A stretch of 44,236 nucleotides of DNA from CAYTTR01 sp964440805 (GTDB lineage: Bacteria > Acidobacteriota > Aminicenantia > Aminicenantales > Aminicenantaceae), in the NCBI GenBank assembly GCA_964440805.1, contig CAYTTR010000023.1, forward strand, positions 1 to 44,236. Direction: 5' to 3'. Position 1 is the stretch's first letter; every line of letters begins with the position of its first letter. This document shows positions 7,971 through 16,590 of this stretch, in pieces. The notes under the pieces are model-generated. The model did not search any database. It was not told where the DNA came from and was given only the letters and a program-made list of their open reading frames with translations. The position numbers and the translations under genes were made by a program.

Positions 7971-8798
7971 ATGTGGATATTTAATTATATTATTGGAAAA
8001 TTCTTTGATATTCTCTTCTTCCCTTTTCGTAATTTAGATCCCTGGTTCGGTATGATATTTATCTCTTTACTTACCGGGGTATTCATGCTTTTTGTATTCG
8101 GTAAAACATCCAACCAGGAAGGTATCAGGAAGATAAAAAATCTTATAAAAGCTCATCTCCTGGAACTCCGCCTCTTTAAAGACAATTTCGCTTTAACCAT
8201 GAAATCCTTGGGAAATATTCTTCGATGTAATTTGAAATACATCGGCTTTTCTGCAAAACCCATGCTTATCATGATTATTCCCTTGGTTCTGATTATTATT
8301 CAAATGAATTTCCGCTTCGGCTACCAGTCACTCGCTCCTGGTGATACAGCCTTGTTAAAAGTAAAGCTTAAAGATAATATCAATCCTTTAAATGTAAATA
8401 TTGCCTTGAATCCCTCTCCCGGCATTAAAATCGAAACACCCTCTTTACGAATAGAAGAAGAAAGTGAAATTAACTGGAGAATTAGAATTTCCAGAGAAGA
8501 AGCTGACTCCATTAAACTTGAAATAAGTAACGAAAATATAAAGAAATTAATTACCGTATCGCCTGCTCCCTTGGAAAAAGTTTCCCCTCTTAAAGTAAAG
8601 CCTAAATTCATTCCCTCCCTTCTTTACCCCACAGAACCGCCCATTGATAAAAACTCGGAAATAGAATCGGTAGAAATAACTTATCCCCCGGGAGAAATGA
8701 AATTTTTAGGATTAGCCGTTCATTGGTTAATTATTTTCTTCATTCTCTCGATTGCTTTTGGTTTTGCTCTCAAAGGATTCCTGGGAGTGGAAATCTGA
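7971..8798 (+). CDS. membrane protein resembling Oxa1/EMC3 (DUF106) family, with extracytoplasmic insert
   Basis: A 275-residue membrane protein. Seen: TM1 (about 24-44), a basic amphipathic helical stretch (about 48-88, GIRKIKNLIK), TM2 beginning SAKPMLIMIIP (about 94-112), a roughly 130-residue beta-rich region with no hydrophobic segments (113-245), and TM3 (246-268). The TM1, helical hairpin, KPM-containing TM2, TM3 order recalls archaeal DUF106 and eukaryotic EMC3/TMCO1, distant YidC relatives. Those families join TM2 and TM3 by a short loop, so the large insert is odd. The similarity is by eye and unproven; it may simply be an unrelated three-TM protein. It follows the phosphodiesterase cluster after 71 bp. 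Its 3' end overlaps the convergent nitroreductase gene by 72 bp. Confidence 0.6.
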   Translation: MWIFNYIIGKFFDILFFPFRNLDPWFGMIFISLLTGVFMLFVFGKTSNQEGIRKIKNLIKAHLLELRLFKDNFALTMKSLGNILRCNLKYIGFSAKPMLIMIIPLVLIIIQMNFRFGYQSLAPGDTALLKVKLKDNINPLNVNIALNPSPGIKIETPSLRIEEESEINWRIRISREEADSIKLEISNENIKKLITVSPAPLEKVSPLKVKPKFIPSLLYPTEPPIDKNSEIESVEITYPPGEMKFLGLAVHWLIIFFILSIAFGFALKGFLGVEI

Positions 8799-9380
8799 TT
8801 CATTTTTATTATTATCCAAGCTGTTAAACCAAACAATTTCCTTTAAGGTTTTTCTTTCCTTAGGCCGGCGCGGTCTTTTGGCTGCATAACCCAGAGCTAT
8901 AAGAGAAATCAGTTTAAATTTTTTGGGAATACGAAAAAATTTCCTGGCTTTTTTTTGGTTGAACCAACCAATCCAGCAGCTGCTCAAACCCAGCTCTTCT
9001 GCTTGAAGCACTAAGTGTTCTCCGGCGATACCGATATCTATGAGATAGTAGTTTACTCCTTGGATTTGTTTGCCGATTCTGTTGGCCAGAATGTCCAGTT
9101 TGGCTAAAATCAGAATTAAAACAGGAGCATTTTTGGCAAAACGGGACGGATAGTATACCCCGGAGAAGACTTGATCAGCGAATTCATTCTTTATTTTCTG
9201 GTCATCAATAACCAGAAACCTCCAAGGCTGGACATTCTCGGCAGAAGGAGCCTGGCGGGCAGCTTCCAAGCATTGAATAACTTTTTCTCTTTCCACCGGT
9301 TTTTCGGAAAACCTCCTGATGCTGCGGCGGCGGTGAATAATTTCTTGAAGATGAGAATAGTTTTTTTTCGAAATATTCAT
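8727..9380 (-). CDS. nitroreductase-family FMN oxidoreductase
   Basis: A 217-residue nitroreductase-like flavoprotein that would use NAD(P)H and FMN. Seen: the N-terminal RRSIRRFS, APSAENVQPW (FMN/phosphate contact region), DIGIAGEHLVLQAEELGL (the conserved helix) and SLIALGYAAKRP near the end. The family domain ends around EIVWFN. The last ~25 residues are hydrophilic and are encoded in the 72 bp that overlap the convergent membrane-protein gene, so they may be an extension acquired by loss of an earlier stop. The start has an upstream AAGGAAA. It is an isolated gene. The physiological acceptor cannot be told. Confidence 0.88.
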   Translation of the reverse strand: MNISKKNYSHLQEIIHRRRSIRRFSEKPVEREKVIQCLEAARQAPSAENVQPWRFLVIDDQKIKNEFADQVFSGVYYPSRFAKNAPVLILILAKLDILANRIGKQIQGVNYYLIDIGIAGEHLVLQAEELGLSSCWIGWFNQKKARKFFRIPKKFKLISLIALGYAAKRPRRPKERKTLKEIVWFNSLDNNKNESDFHSQESFESKTKSNRENEENN

Positions 9381-9710
9381 TTTTCTATCAATTTCCTTAT
9401 CATTTTTTGTCAGGTTTCATAATTAGAGAAGAATATATCTTTCCCTAATAGAATTGATTTATTAAGAGAGAAAGAGGACGGGATGAGGAATCCCCTATGA
9501 GGGCTGAGCGGGCATGGTTTCTCTCCGAAGGAAAGGAGAGCGAAGCCCGAATGTGAGCAAGATTCCCCGCCGGGGAATCGAGCGGGTGACGAATCCCATA
9601 TCCTTCCTCTCTTAATGGCTTTTTAAGCTTTTTCATAACCTATTATATCTTGAACTATAATCAGCAGTGGACTATGATGAATTGATGAAAAACAAACGGG
9701 GAGGCTGTAA
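9381..9710. other. intergenic region with folded element
   Basis: 330 bp between the divergent nitroreductase and M1 peptidase genes. It holds the palindromic element at 9462-9615, then an AT-rich stretch with GGGGAGG (9699-9705), the Shine-Dalgarno sequence of the TTG-initiated peptidase gene. No convincing gene or sigma-70 promoter was found. Confidence 0.6.
9462..9615. repeat. 154-bp GC-rich palindromic element
   Basis: TTAAGAGAG at 9462 pairs with CTCTCTTAA ending at 9615, and the stem extends imperfectly. Inside are a hairpin CGGGC (9509-9513)/GCCCG (9545-9549) with inner CTCTCC/GGAGAG, and a perfect hairpin GATTCCCC (9561-9568)/GGGGAATC (9572-9579) with a 3-base loop. GAGCGGG occurs twice. 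This fits a non-autonomous mobile palindrome (MITE or REP type) or a structured RNA. The composition is GC-richer than the surroundings. It is not homologous to the elements at 25295 and 38391. Confidence 0.6.
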
Positions 9711-11702
9711 TTGCTTAAAAAATTATTTGCCGTTCTGATTTTTTCAGGATTTTTTCTCATCCTTTTTCTTTATTCTTCAGAGGAACCGTTATGCCCTCAA
9801 GTGGCTAATTATACCATGAACATTCACCTGGATATAGAAAAAAACCTGATTACTGGAAATGAAATCTTGGCCTGGACTAATACAACTTCCTCTCCAGCAG
9901 AAGAACTCTGGTTTCATCTCTACTGGAACGCTTTCCAGAATAATAGAAGCACTTTCTTTCTTGAAGCCTTACAGGAAGGTTACGAAATTCCCCGATTTAA
10001 AAAAGAAGACTGGGGATACTGCCGAGTTAAATCAATAAAAATTGTGGAAAAGGCTCCATTTAAAGAAGCTGATTTGACTTCTCTTATTTATTTCAGGCAA
10101 CCGGATGACGACAATCAATTCGATCAGACAGTTTTTTCGGTTAAGCTTACCCGGCCGGTTCAACCTCAGGAAACTATTGTCCTTGAAATCGAATTCGAAG
10201 CTAAGGTACCAGAGCCTGTATCCAGGAGCGGTGTTTACAAGGATTACTATTTTATCGGCCAGTGGTTTCCCAAAATAGGAGTATTCCAAGGAGATGCCTG
10301 GAACTGCCATCAGTATCATTTATACAGCGAGTTTTTCTCAGACTATGGAACCTATGATGTCCGTATTACCCTGCCTTCACCTTTTATTGTGGGAGCAACC
10401 GGGGAACTGCTTTCTTCCACCTTTAACGGAGACGGAACCACAACCCATCATTTCTATCAACACAGCGTCCATGATTTTGCCTGGACTGCCAGTCCCAGGT
10501 TTCTAAAATTTACGGAAATGTATCCCCTATCTCCGGGAAAAAAGGTCGAAATAACTCTGCTTCTCCAGCCGTATCATAAACACCTGAAAGAACGCTATCT
10601 GACAGCCGTCAAAAATGCCCTCAAATACTGCAGCCGGTGGTTGGGAGAGTATCCATATACGACTGTAACCTGTGTTGATCCGGCTTATAACAGCCGATCA
10701 GGCGGAATGGAGTACCCGACTATATTTACGGGCGGGGCATTTTTCATCTCTCCTCAAGGCAGCCAAAGGCCTGAAGGAGTTACTATTCATGAATTTGCTC
10801 ACGGTTATTTTTACGGCCTGATAGGCAGCAATGAATTTGAAAATCCCTGGATGGATGAAGGTTTTACTTCTTTCCTGGACACGGAAATATATTATGCCGC
10901 TTACGGTCCTCCTTTATTTACTAAAAATTATTTCGGCTTTCCTGTAGTCTTTCGAAACATTGAAATTCCCATAGAAGCCCAAGGAATCTCCAGGCACCGG
11001 AAAACAGCCGACATGGACATCCTTCAACGCTTTGCCTGGAAATTCATGTCCGGCAAAAGCTACAGCGCCAATTCCTACAGTAAGGCTGAACTCCTCTTAA
11101 GAAGCCTCAAAAGATTTTTGGGAGAAGAAACTTTCAACCAAATGCTTAAGGCTTATTCCACCCGATGGTGGTTTAAACATCCCCGGCCCGAAGATTTTTA
11201 CTCTGTGGTAAATGAGTTTGCAGAAAGAGACCTAAGTGATCTGCTTGATCAATTTGTCTACGGTTCGGGTATCTTGGATTACTCGGTGGAAAGCATAAGA
11301 AACACAACACTTCCAACACCTGAAGGTTACTTTAACAAGTCTTTTAAGGGACAAGACGACACAGGAGACAAGGAAAACCAAAATATTTTCCATTCGGAAG
11401 TTCTGGTCCGCCGGCTGGGCCAGGTTAAAGTTCCGGTTGAAGTTGAGATAAATTTCGATGACGGAACTACGGCAAGAGAAGAATGGGATGGTCAATACAG
11501 GTGGAAAAAATTCAGCTATTCCGGTCCGGTCAAAGTGTCTTCAGCTGTTGTTGATCCGGAATCCATCTGGGTCCTGGATATCAACCGGACTAATAACAGT
11601 CTGAAAACAGATAAAAACAGGTCTGCCCCCTTTAAATGGGCGGTGAAATGGCTTCTCTGGCTTCAACATGCTCTTGAAACCGCAACCCTTCTGGGCAGTT
11701 AA
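9711..11702 (+). CDS. M1-family (aminopeptidase N-like) zinc metallopeptidase, membrane-anchored or exported
   Basis: A 663-residue gluzincin. Seen: an N-terminal hydrophobic signal/anchor (about 4-22), the M1 beta-domain, GGMEYP (331-336, the counterpart of GxMEN), HEFAH (H360, E361, H364) and the third zinc ligand in MDEGF (E383). The catalytic residues are intact. The protein is shorter than classical aminopeptidase N and ends in a small beta domain, as in the bacterial M1 proteins that accompany membrane proteins. It starts at TTG, justified by GGGGAGG 5 bp upstream and by the signal sequence. Expected role: aminopeptidase acting on peptides outside the inner membrane. It is 12 bp from the next membrane-protein gene. 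Confidence 0.9.
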   Translation: MLKKLFAVLIFSGFFLILFLYSSEEPLCPQVANYTMNIHLDIEKNLITGNEILAWTNTTSSPAEELWFHLYWNAFQNNRSTFFLEALQEGYEIPRFKKEDWGYCRVKSIKIVEKAPFKEADLTSLIYFRQPDDDNQFDQTVFSVKLTRPVQPQETIVLEIEFEAKVPEPVSRSGVYKDYYFIGQWFPKIGVFQGDAWNCHQYHLYSEFFSDYGTYDVRITLPSPFIVGATGELLSSTFNGDGTTTHHFYQHSVHDFAWTASPRFLKFTEMYPLSPGKKVEITLLLQPYHKHLKERYLTAVKNALKYCSRWLGEYPYTTVTCVDPAYNSRSGGMEYPTIFTGGAFFISPQGSQRPEGVTIHEFAHGYFYGLIGSNEFENPWMDEGFTSFLDTEIYYAAYGPPLFTKNYFGFPVVFRNIEIPIEAQGISRHRKTADMDILQRFAWKFMSGKSYSANSYSKAELLLRSLKRFLGEETFNQMLKAYSTRWWFKHPRPEDFYSVVNEFAERDLSDLLDQFVYGSGILDYSVESIRNTTLPTPEGYFNKSFKGQDDTGDKENQNIFHSEVLVRRLGQVKVPVEVEINFDDGTTAREEWDGQYRWKKFSYSGPVKVSSAVVDPESIWVLDINRTNNSLKTDKNRSAPFKWAVKWLLWLQHALETATLLGS

Positions 11703-11714
11703 AGGAGAACTCTG

Positions 11715-12683
11715 ATGAAAACCATTCTCAGCTTAGCCAAAGGATTCAGTTTAACCAGAAAAAACGCTCCTTTGATTCTTATTTTTTTCTTAACCAATTT
11801 AATTTTATCCCTCGTCCTTACAGCTCCTATATATTCATCTCTTAATTCTTCTCTAAGCCGAAGTCAAACAGCAGAGGCCGCCTTAGAAGAATTTGATTAT
11901 CTTTGGTGGCAGGAATTTAGAGATCAGGCCCAGGGCATCGAAAAATCTTTTTCCCCTACCACAATAACAGGGAAAGGACCATTTTTGGATAACCTGGTTC
12001 TATTGAAAAACATAGGATTTTTCAACCTCCCCTACTCTATGGCGGTTGGGTTTCTTCTCTTTTTGTTTGTCAAGGCTTTTCTTTCTGCCGGATTATTATC
12101 AATTTATAACCAAGAGCAAGTTAATTCCCGAAGCCGTACTTTTTTTGGAGAAGGCATAAGATTCTTTCCCCGGTTCCTAATAATTATGTTTGTCTCCTGG
12201 ATTTTCTTTTTGTTAGTAGGTATTTGTCTGAATCAATTTTTAGGGTTAATAGTTAAAAGAGTGGCTGAAAACTCAGTTTCCGACCGGACTCCATTTTTTC
12301 TCAATCTTTTCTTCAGTCTATTTGTTCTCCTGCTTCTCTTTTTCATTCAAATGCTTTTCGACTATGCCCGGATAAATGTAGTTGTTCAAAACAGCAAAAA
12401 TATCATCAAATCTATAATCCAAGCTTTCTCATTTGTATTTAATAATTTAGGCAAAACTCTCAGCTTGTTCTATTTAATAATACTTATCCAGTTTGTTTTA
12501 GTTATCGCCTTTATTTTCGTTGAAGGCCGACTGCCTCAACACACCTTTCCGGGTATTATTGTTTTGCTTGTCGTACAACAACTTTTTATTCTCGGAATAA
12601 TCAGCCTCAGATGCTGGCTTTACGCATCAGAACTCAGCCTCTATAAAGATATTATACAAAATGGGATTCGGGGAAACTCCTGA
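11715..12683 (+). CDS. multipass membrane protein of unknown function
   Basis: A 322-residue hydrophobic protein with about six membrane segments (near 17-40, 108-130, 155-180, 200-223, 245-270 and 275-300). A soluble loop after TM1 (about 45-100) contains YLWWQEF. I do not recognise the family; the spacing resembles DUF4013/YIP1-like bacterial membrane proteins. It begins with a strong AAAGGAGA Shine-Dalgarno sequence 12 bp after the M1 peptidase gene, so the two are almost surely co-transcribed and may work together. Confidence 0.75.
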   Translation: MKTILSLAKGFSLTRKNAPLILIFFLTNLILSLVLTAPIYSSLNSSLSRSQTAEAALEEFDYLWWQEFRDQAQGIEKSFSPTTITGKGPFLDNLVLLKNIGFFNLPYSMAVGFLLFLFVKAFLSAGLLSIYNQEQVNSRSRTFFGEGIRFFPRFLIIMFVSWIFFLLVGICLNQFLGLIVKRVAENSVSDRTPFFLNLFFSLFVLLLLFFIQMLFDYARINVVVQNSKNIIKSIIQAFSFVFNNLGKTLSLFYLIILIQFVLVIAFIFVEGRLPQHTFPGIIVLLVVQQLFILGIISLRCWLYASELSLYKDIIQNGIRGNS

Positions 12684-12692
12684 TAAATTTTA

Positions 12693-12721
12693 TTGCTCTT
12701 GTCTTTTTTTTCTGATATAGT
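12693..12721 (+). promoter_or_regulatory. sigma-70-type promoter of lipoprotein gene
   Basis: TTGCTC (12693-12698), 17-bp spacer, TATAGT (12716-12721). The lipoprotein start codon lies 26 bp downstream with AGGAGG at 12738-12743. Confidence 0.5.
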
Positions 12722-12747
12722 CATTTGAGCTTCCGAAGGAGGAAACT

Positions 12748-13725
12748 ATGAAAAAAAGTTTAATTTTTGTACTGGTTCTCTTGCTGGCAGCATTCTCTTT
12801 TATGGCTTGCGAGAAAAAAGCTCCCACGCCAGAAGCCGGAAAAGCCACTGCTGAAGATGTACTGGCCTTATTCCCCGTTGACTCCAGAGCTGTCTTTTTT
12901 GCTGATATTCACCGGGCCATGAACCTGGAACCTGTCAAAGCAGCTATCCAGAAAGATGAAAACTACCAGAAATACCAGGAATTCGTGGAAAAAAGCGGTC
13001 TTGATCCTGAAAAAGATATTTTTTATATCTGTGGTGCTATGTCTTCTTTTGCCGGGCCTGATAATCAACAAGGAGCTGTTGTGGTCAACCTTAAATACAA
13101 CAAGGAAGACCTGCTAACTTTTATTGAAGAAAATGCCCAGGAAGAAGGACCCTCATTTGTAATCGAAGAATACAGCGGTTTTACTTTTCATACCATGGAG
13201 AAAGAGGGTGAGCCAGGAGGATTCAGCTTCCTTGATGAATCAAATATTCTTCTTGGTAATAAGGAGCAAATGAAAGCAGTTATTGATGTCATCCAGAAAA
13301 AGAAAGAAAACCTTTTTGCCAACAACGAACTAAAGTCTTTACTGGAACAAACAAACAAGACAGCTCTTATATGGGGAGCTGCCCTAATTCCTGAGGAATC
13401 AATGGAAAAAATGGGAGAGCAAAATCCCATGCTGGGAACTCTTCAGTATGTCAGAGCTGTGACCATGTATTTTGATTACTTAAACAATAATTTTTCTGGT
13501 GAAATAAAGGCTCTTGGTACTGATGAAGTTAAGAACCAGGAATTGGCTGATTTCCTCAATGGATTAAAAGCCATGGGCTCTATGGCTGCTGCGGAAAAAC
13601 CTGAGTATGGAGAACTTCTTAACAAAATCACCATTTCTTCTGGACCTGACTACGTAAGTATTTCAGCCAGCATTCCCGAAGAATTAATCACAAAACTGGA
13701 AGAACTATCAAAAAAGGCCGAATAA
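12748..13725 (+). CDS. lipoprotein, DUF3352-like
   Basis: A 325-residue predicted lipoprotein: basic start, hydrophobic core and lipobox FMAC (Cys21), then a Pro/Glu-containing linker. The rest alternates soluble alpha/beta segments (LFPVDSRAVFFADIHRA, later VNLKYNKEDLLTFIEE), the pattern of DUF3352-type proteins that repeat a structure reading 'value for residue, subtract, compare'. The function of such proteins is unknown. The Shine-Dalgarno sequence AGGAGG is strong. The gene has its own promoter 64 bp after the membrane-protein gene. Asp at +2 of the mature Cys is absent (Glu follows), so outer-membrane sorting is plausible if the E. coli rule applies. Confidence 0.75.
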   Translation: MKKSLIFVLVLLLAAFSFMACEKKAPTPEAGKATAEDVLALFPVDSRAVFFADIHRAMNLEPVKAAIQKDENYQKYQEFVEKSGLDPEKDIFYICGAMSSFAGPDNQQGAVVVNLKYNKEDLLTFIEENAQEEGPSFVIEEYSGFTFHTMEKEGEPGGFSFLDESNILLGNKEQMKAVIDVIQKKKENLFANNELKSLLEQTNKTALIWGAALIPEESMEKMGEQNPMLGTLQYVRAVTMYFDYLNNNFSGEIKALGTDEVKNQELADFLNGLKAMGSMAAAEKPEYGELLNKITISSGPDYVSISASIPEELITKLEELSKKAE

Positions 13726-13786
13726 ATCTTTTACTGATTCTCAACCGGTTTTTTTTAACTAATTTTCTATAGGTTCTGGCCGCCTG

Positions 13787-13977
13787 CAACGGATGAAAAT
13801 GGTTATTTCTGCCTATACCGATTCCTTTTCTCGCCCACTTCTCTCGTTTATCTGGTTTATCTTATTTATCTAGTTCACCTTTTACAAACCAAATAAACCA
13901 GATAAACTAAATAGACTTAACAGACTAAATAGACTTAACAGACTGAATAGACTTAACAGACTGAATAGACTTAACAG
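13787..13977 (-). repeat. 9-bp-periodic hairpin element, copy 1
   Basis: Read on the minus strand: an arm of degenerate 9-bp units, a loop, a complementary arm and the box GGCGAGAAAAG (complement at 13825-13835). The arm includes four 18-bp units (13906-13923, 13924-13941, 13942-13959, 13960-13977; unit ACTRAATAGACTTAACAG). ATAAACCAGATAAAC pairs with GTTTATCTGGTTTAT across the loop. It lies between convergent genes. Related copies are at about 34096 and 36634. Confidence 0.7.
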
Positions 13978-13983
13978 ACTACA

Positions 13984-14796
13984 TCATTCTTCCAAAATAT
14001 ATTCTTTCCAGGAAAAAATAACGCATCCAAGCAATAAAAAAGCGCCGGTCAGACCAAAGAGAGCCAGGATGGCTAAGGGAGGTGGAGTTGGTTCAAGCTT
14101 GAATAAAAGAAACGGGAATCCCTCTTGAGCCACCGGAGGAAGAAGAGACTTTAAATAGTGAACAAGGGCAAAACGCTGGGTTGTACCAGGAAAGTACTGA
14201 ATAACACTTTCCCAGCCAAAACAAAAAATCAGACCGAAGAAAATTGATTTTTTAAGAAAAGTACCCACAAAAGTGAATAAGGCCGTATAGCAGATTATAC
14301 CCAGAGATAGGACAGCTGCATCCCGAAAAAGAACTCTATAGATAGAGATATCCTTCAACAGCTCAAGATTCATTACCAGGAATGAAAAGAGCAGGCTCAA
14401 ACTTACCATGAGAGTAACCAGTAGCGTATAGGCAGCATATTTTCCAATAATAAAAGCGGCCTTGGGAATGGGCCTGGTTAGAAGATAGGTTAAAGTTTTT
14501 CCCTCAAGTTCTTCCGAACTGACTGAAGTCCCAAAAAAAAGAGAGAGTATCAGAATCAGGAATTGAAGATAGAAAGCCATAATCATGTTGGAATAGAGGA
14601 ACATCCCGGATAAACCAGGTCTTTCTGAAAATATCCTGGAAAACCGGAAGATAAAGGCCATGAGTACTGGAAGAAAGCTAAAGAGAAAAAAAATGCGGGA
14701 TTTCTTGGCTTTTTTTCCTAAATAAAAAAAGAATTCAAAAACATTCTTAAGAGCCGGCCAAAACATATTTTCTTTATCTTTTTTTATTTCATTCAT
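13984..14796 (-). CDS. ABC-2 type transporter permease (pair 2)
   Basis: A 270-residue permease with six hydrophobic segments and the signature region after TM2: VSSEELEGKTLTYLLTRPIPKAAFIIGKY, the ABC-2 (NatB/YhaP-like) pattern. It is the last gene of a four-gene operon and starts 1 bp from the ATPase gene upstream. Expected role: membrane half of an ABC exporter working with the ATPase at 14798-15724. Substrate unknown. Confidence 0.85.
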   Translation of the reverse strand: MNEIKKDKENMFWPALKNVFEFFFYLGKKAKKSRIFFLFSFLPVLMAFIFRFSRIFSERPGLSGMFLYSNMIMAFYLQFLILILSLFFGTSVSSEELEGKTLTYLLTRPIPKAAFIIGKYAAYTLLVTLMVSLSLLFSFLVMNLELLKDISIYRVLFRDAAVLSLGIICYTALFTFVGTFLKKSIFFGLIFCFGWESVIQYFPGTTQRFALVHYLKSLLPPVAQEGFPFLLFKLEPTPPPLAILALFGLTGAFLLLGCVIFSWKEYILEE

Positions 14797-14797
14797 T

Positions 14798-15724
14798 CTA
14801 TTTTCCGATTAAATAGTCAAAAACAGCCTGAAGATTATCATCTGAAGAAACAATTTCTTCAACTTCAAGCTCCATCTGATTGATTAAAGAAAGAAGCAAT
14901 TCAAAGAATTTATCCCTGTTATTGGTTTCTATTCTTAGATTGTCCGGACTGCTTTCTAAATCTATTTTCAAAACAAAATCTTCTTTAATCAGCTCAGCTG
15001 CCAAATCTCTCACCCGGCTGCATCTGAGAGAAACAACATGAGGATGAGTCTCAATGAGGTCTCTTATGTAATGAATGTTTCCTTGAGCAAAAACCTTTCC
15101 CTGGTGAATAAGAATGATTTTTTTGGTCATAGCTTCTATCTCAGGGAGGATATGACTGGATACAAGAATGGTTTTCCCGGCGGCCCCCAATTCTTTGATA
15201 AGCCGGATGATCCTTCTTCTTCCAAGCGGGTCCAATCCATTCAGGGGTTCATCAAGAATCAAAACATCCGGGTCATGGGCTATCGCCTGGGCAAACTTCA
15301 GCCTCTGTCTCATTCCCCGGCTGTAAGAACGGACTACCCTGTCTTTAACCGGAAGCAGTTCCACCACGTTCAAGGCAGAATTGGCTTTTTCTTTCTCTTC
15401 CTCCTCATCACCATTATGAAGCTTTATAAGATTAACCAAGAAATCCCAGCCTGAAAGCTCCTCGTAGAATGAATCCTGTTCCGGGCAAAATCCAATTCTG
15501 GAATAGAGGGAGTAGTTATTCCAAATTTTTTGGCCATAAATTCTCACTTCTCCGATATTTGGCTTAAGCTGACCTGTTATCAGCTTGAGAAGAGTCGATT
15601 TTCCGGCTCCGTTGGGCCCCAGAAGTCCAGTAACTCCGGACTCAACTCCTAAGGTAACATCATTCAAGCCGAGCACATTGCCGTACCACTTGGAAAGACC
15701 GGAGGTTTCAATAACATAACTCAT
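14798..15724 (-). CDS. ABC transporter ATPase (pair 2)
   Basis: A 308-residue ATPase: Walker A GPNGAGKST, signature SYSRGMRQ (SGGQ variant), Walker B VLILDEPLNGLDP and switch His in VSSHI. A C-terminal extension of about 80 residues is typical of ABC-2 exporter ATPases. It overlaps the upstream permease gene by 4 bp (start/stop overlap) and lies 1 bp from the downstream one, so it is translationally coupled to both. Confidence 0.92.
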   Translation of the reverse strand: MSYVIETSGLSKWYGNVLGLNDVTLGVESGVTGLLGPNGAGKSTLLKLITGQLKPNIGEVRIYGQKIWNNYSLYSRIGFCPEQDSFYEELSGWDFLVNLIKLHNGDEEEEKEKANSALNVVELLPVKDRVVRSYSRGMRQRLKFAQAIAHDPDVLILDEPLNGLDPLGRRRIIRLIKELGAAGKTILVSSHILPEIEAMTKKIILIHQGKVFAQGNIHYIRDLIETHPHVVSLRCSRVRDLAAELIKEDFVLKIDLESSPDNLRIETNNRDKFFELLLSLINQMELEVEEIVSSDDNLQAVFDYLIGK

Positions 15725-16590
15725 TTGACGATTTCTACCCCTTTAACTCTTTTTCCCAGCACGAAAACCGCTAAACTGCATACAGCAGCCAGTACCAATA
15801 AAGACAAAATCCAGGGGACTTCATAAGCAGTTTTTTGCTGAAAGATAACTGCTCCTACTTGCTGCAAGTTCAATTTCAAAGAAAGAAGGGAAAAATAGTG
15901 ATGACGGAAATTGCCGTAAAAAATTCCAAAGAGAATATCTGAGAAAAAATAAATACCAAAGATTAAAATGGCAGCATATCTTCTGTTTTGACTAAGGGAA
16001 GACATAAGGAGAGTATAACAGGAAAAAAAGAAGGTGAGAAAAAAGGAATATATCAGAACTGATAAAATAATCCAGGGATGTTCGAATAAAAAGCGAAAGC
16101 TCCCTGAAAAAACAAGCTTCATAACCAGAAAAATGATTCCCGGAAAAAGAGTGACTATCAATATAAAGAAAGCCAGGATGGAAGCTTTTCCGATAAAGTA
16201 ATCCATTTTTTTCAAAGGCCTGGCAAAATACATTTGAAGGGCGTTATGCCTTAAATCATCAGAAATCAAACTCGCTCCCACAAAAACCATAATCATCATG
16301 AGCATAAAAAGAATAAAATCATTGGTAAAATAAGATTTAAAGTAAGCGGGAGTAATCTGAATGAAGGGAGCAGAATCACTGATCATGAAGCGGAAATCCT
16401 CCAGCCTTTCTGAAATATAGATTCCTGCCAAATAAATCACAGCAGGAACTAACGTCATTAAAAAGAAAAATTTGAAATGTTTTTTCTGGAATGCCAGTTT
16501 TATTCCATATCTCATGATAGGAAACCAGGGAAAAGAAGATTGCTTCAGTTCTCCCTGCCAATGTGTATAACCCTTTTCTCTGATAGTCAT
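15721..16590 (-). CDS. ABC-2 type transporter permease (pair 1)
   Basis: A 289-residue six-TM permease with the same arrangement as the pair-2 permease: ASLISDDLRHNALQMYFARPLKKMDYFIGK between TM2 and TM3. It overlaps both adjoining ATPase genes by 4 bp. Expected partner: the ATPase at 16587-17504. The two permeases resemble each other only at family level, so the operon may encode two exporters or one heteromeric machine. Confidence 0.85.
   Translation of the reverse strand: MTIREKGYTHWQGELKQSSFPWFPIMRYGIKLAFQKKHFKFFFLMTLVPAVIYLAGIYISERLEDFRFMISDSAPFIQITPAYFKSYFTNDFILFMLMMIMVFVGASLISDDLRHNALQMYFARPLKKMDYFIGKASILAFFILIVTLFPGIIFLVMKLVFSGSFRFLFEHPWIILSVLIYSFFLTFFFSCYTLLMSSLSQNRRYAAILIFGIYFFSDILFGIFYGNFRHHYFSLLSLKLNLQQVGAVIFQQKTAYEVPWILSLLVLAAVCSLAVFVLGKRVKGVEIVK

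Noticed and set aside
9445..9636. Short minus-strand open frame across the palindromic element
   Set aside because: It covers the folded element, has no ribosome-binding site and its composition follows the GC-rich palindrome.
13906..13977. Possible CRISPR array from the 18-bp repeats
   Set aside because: The units are contiguous with no spacers and belong to a 9-bp periodic hairpin element; no cas gene is present.
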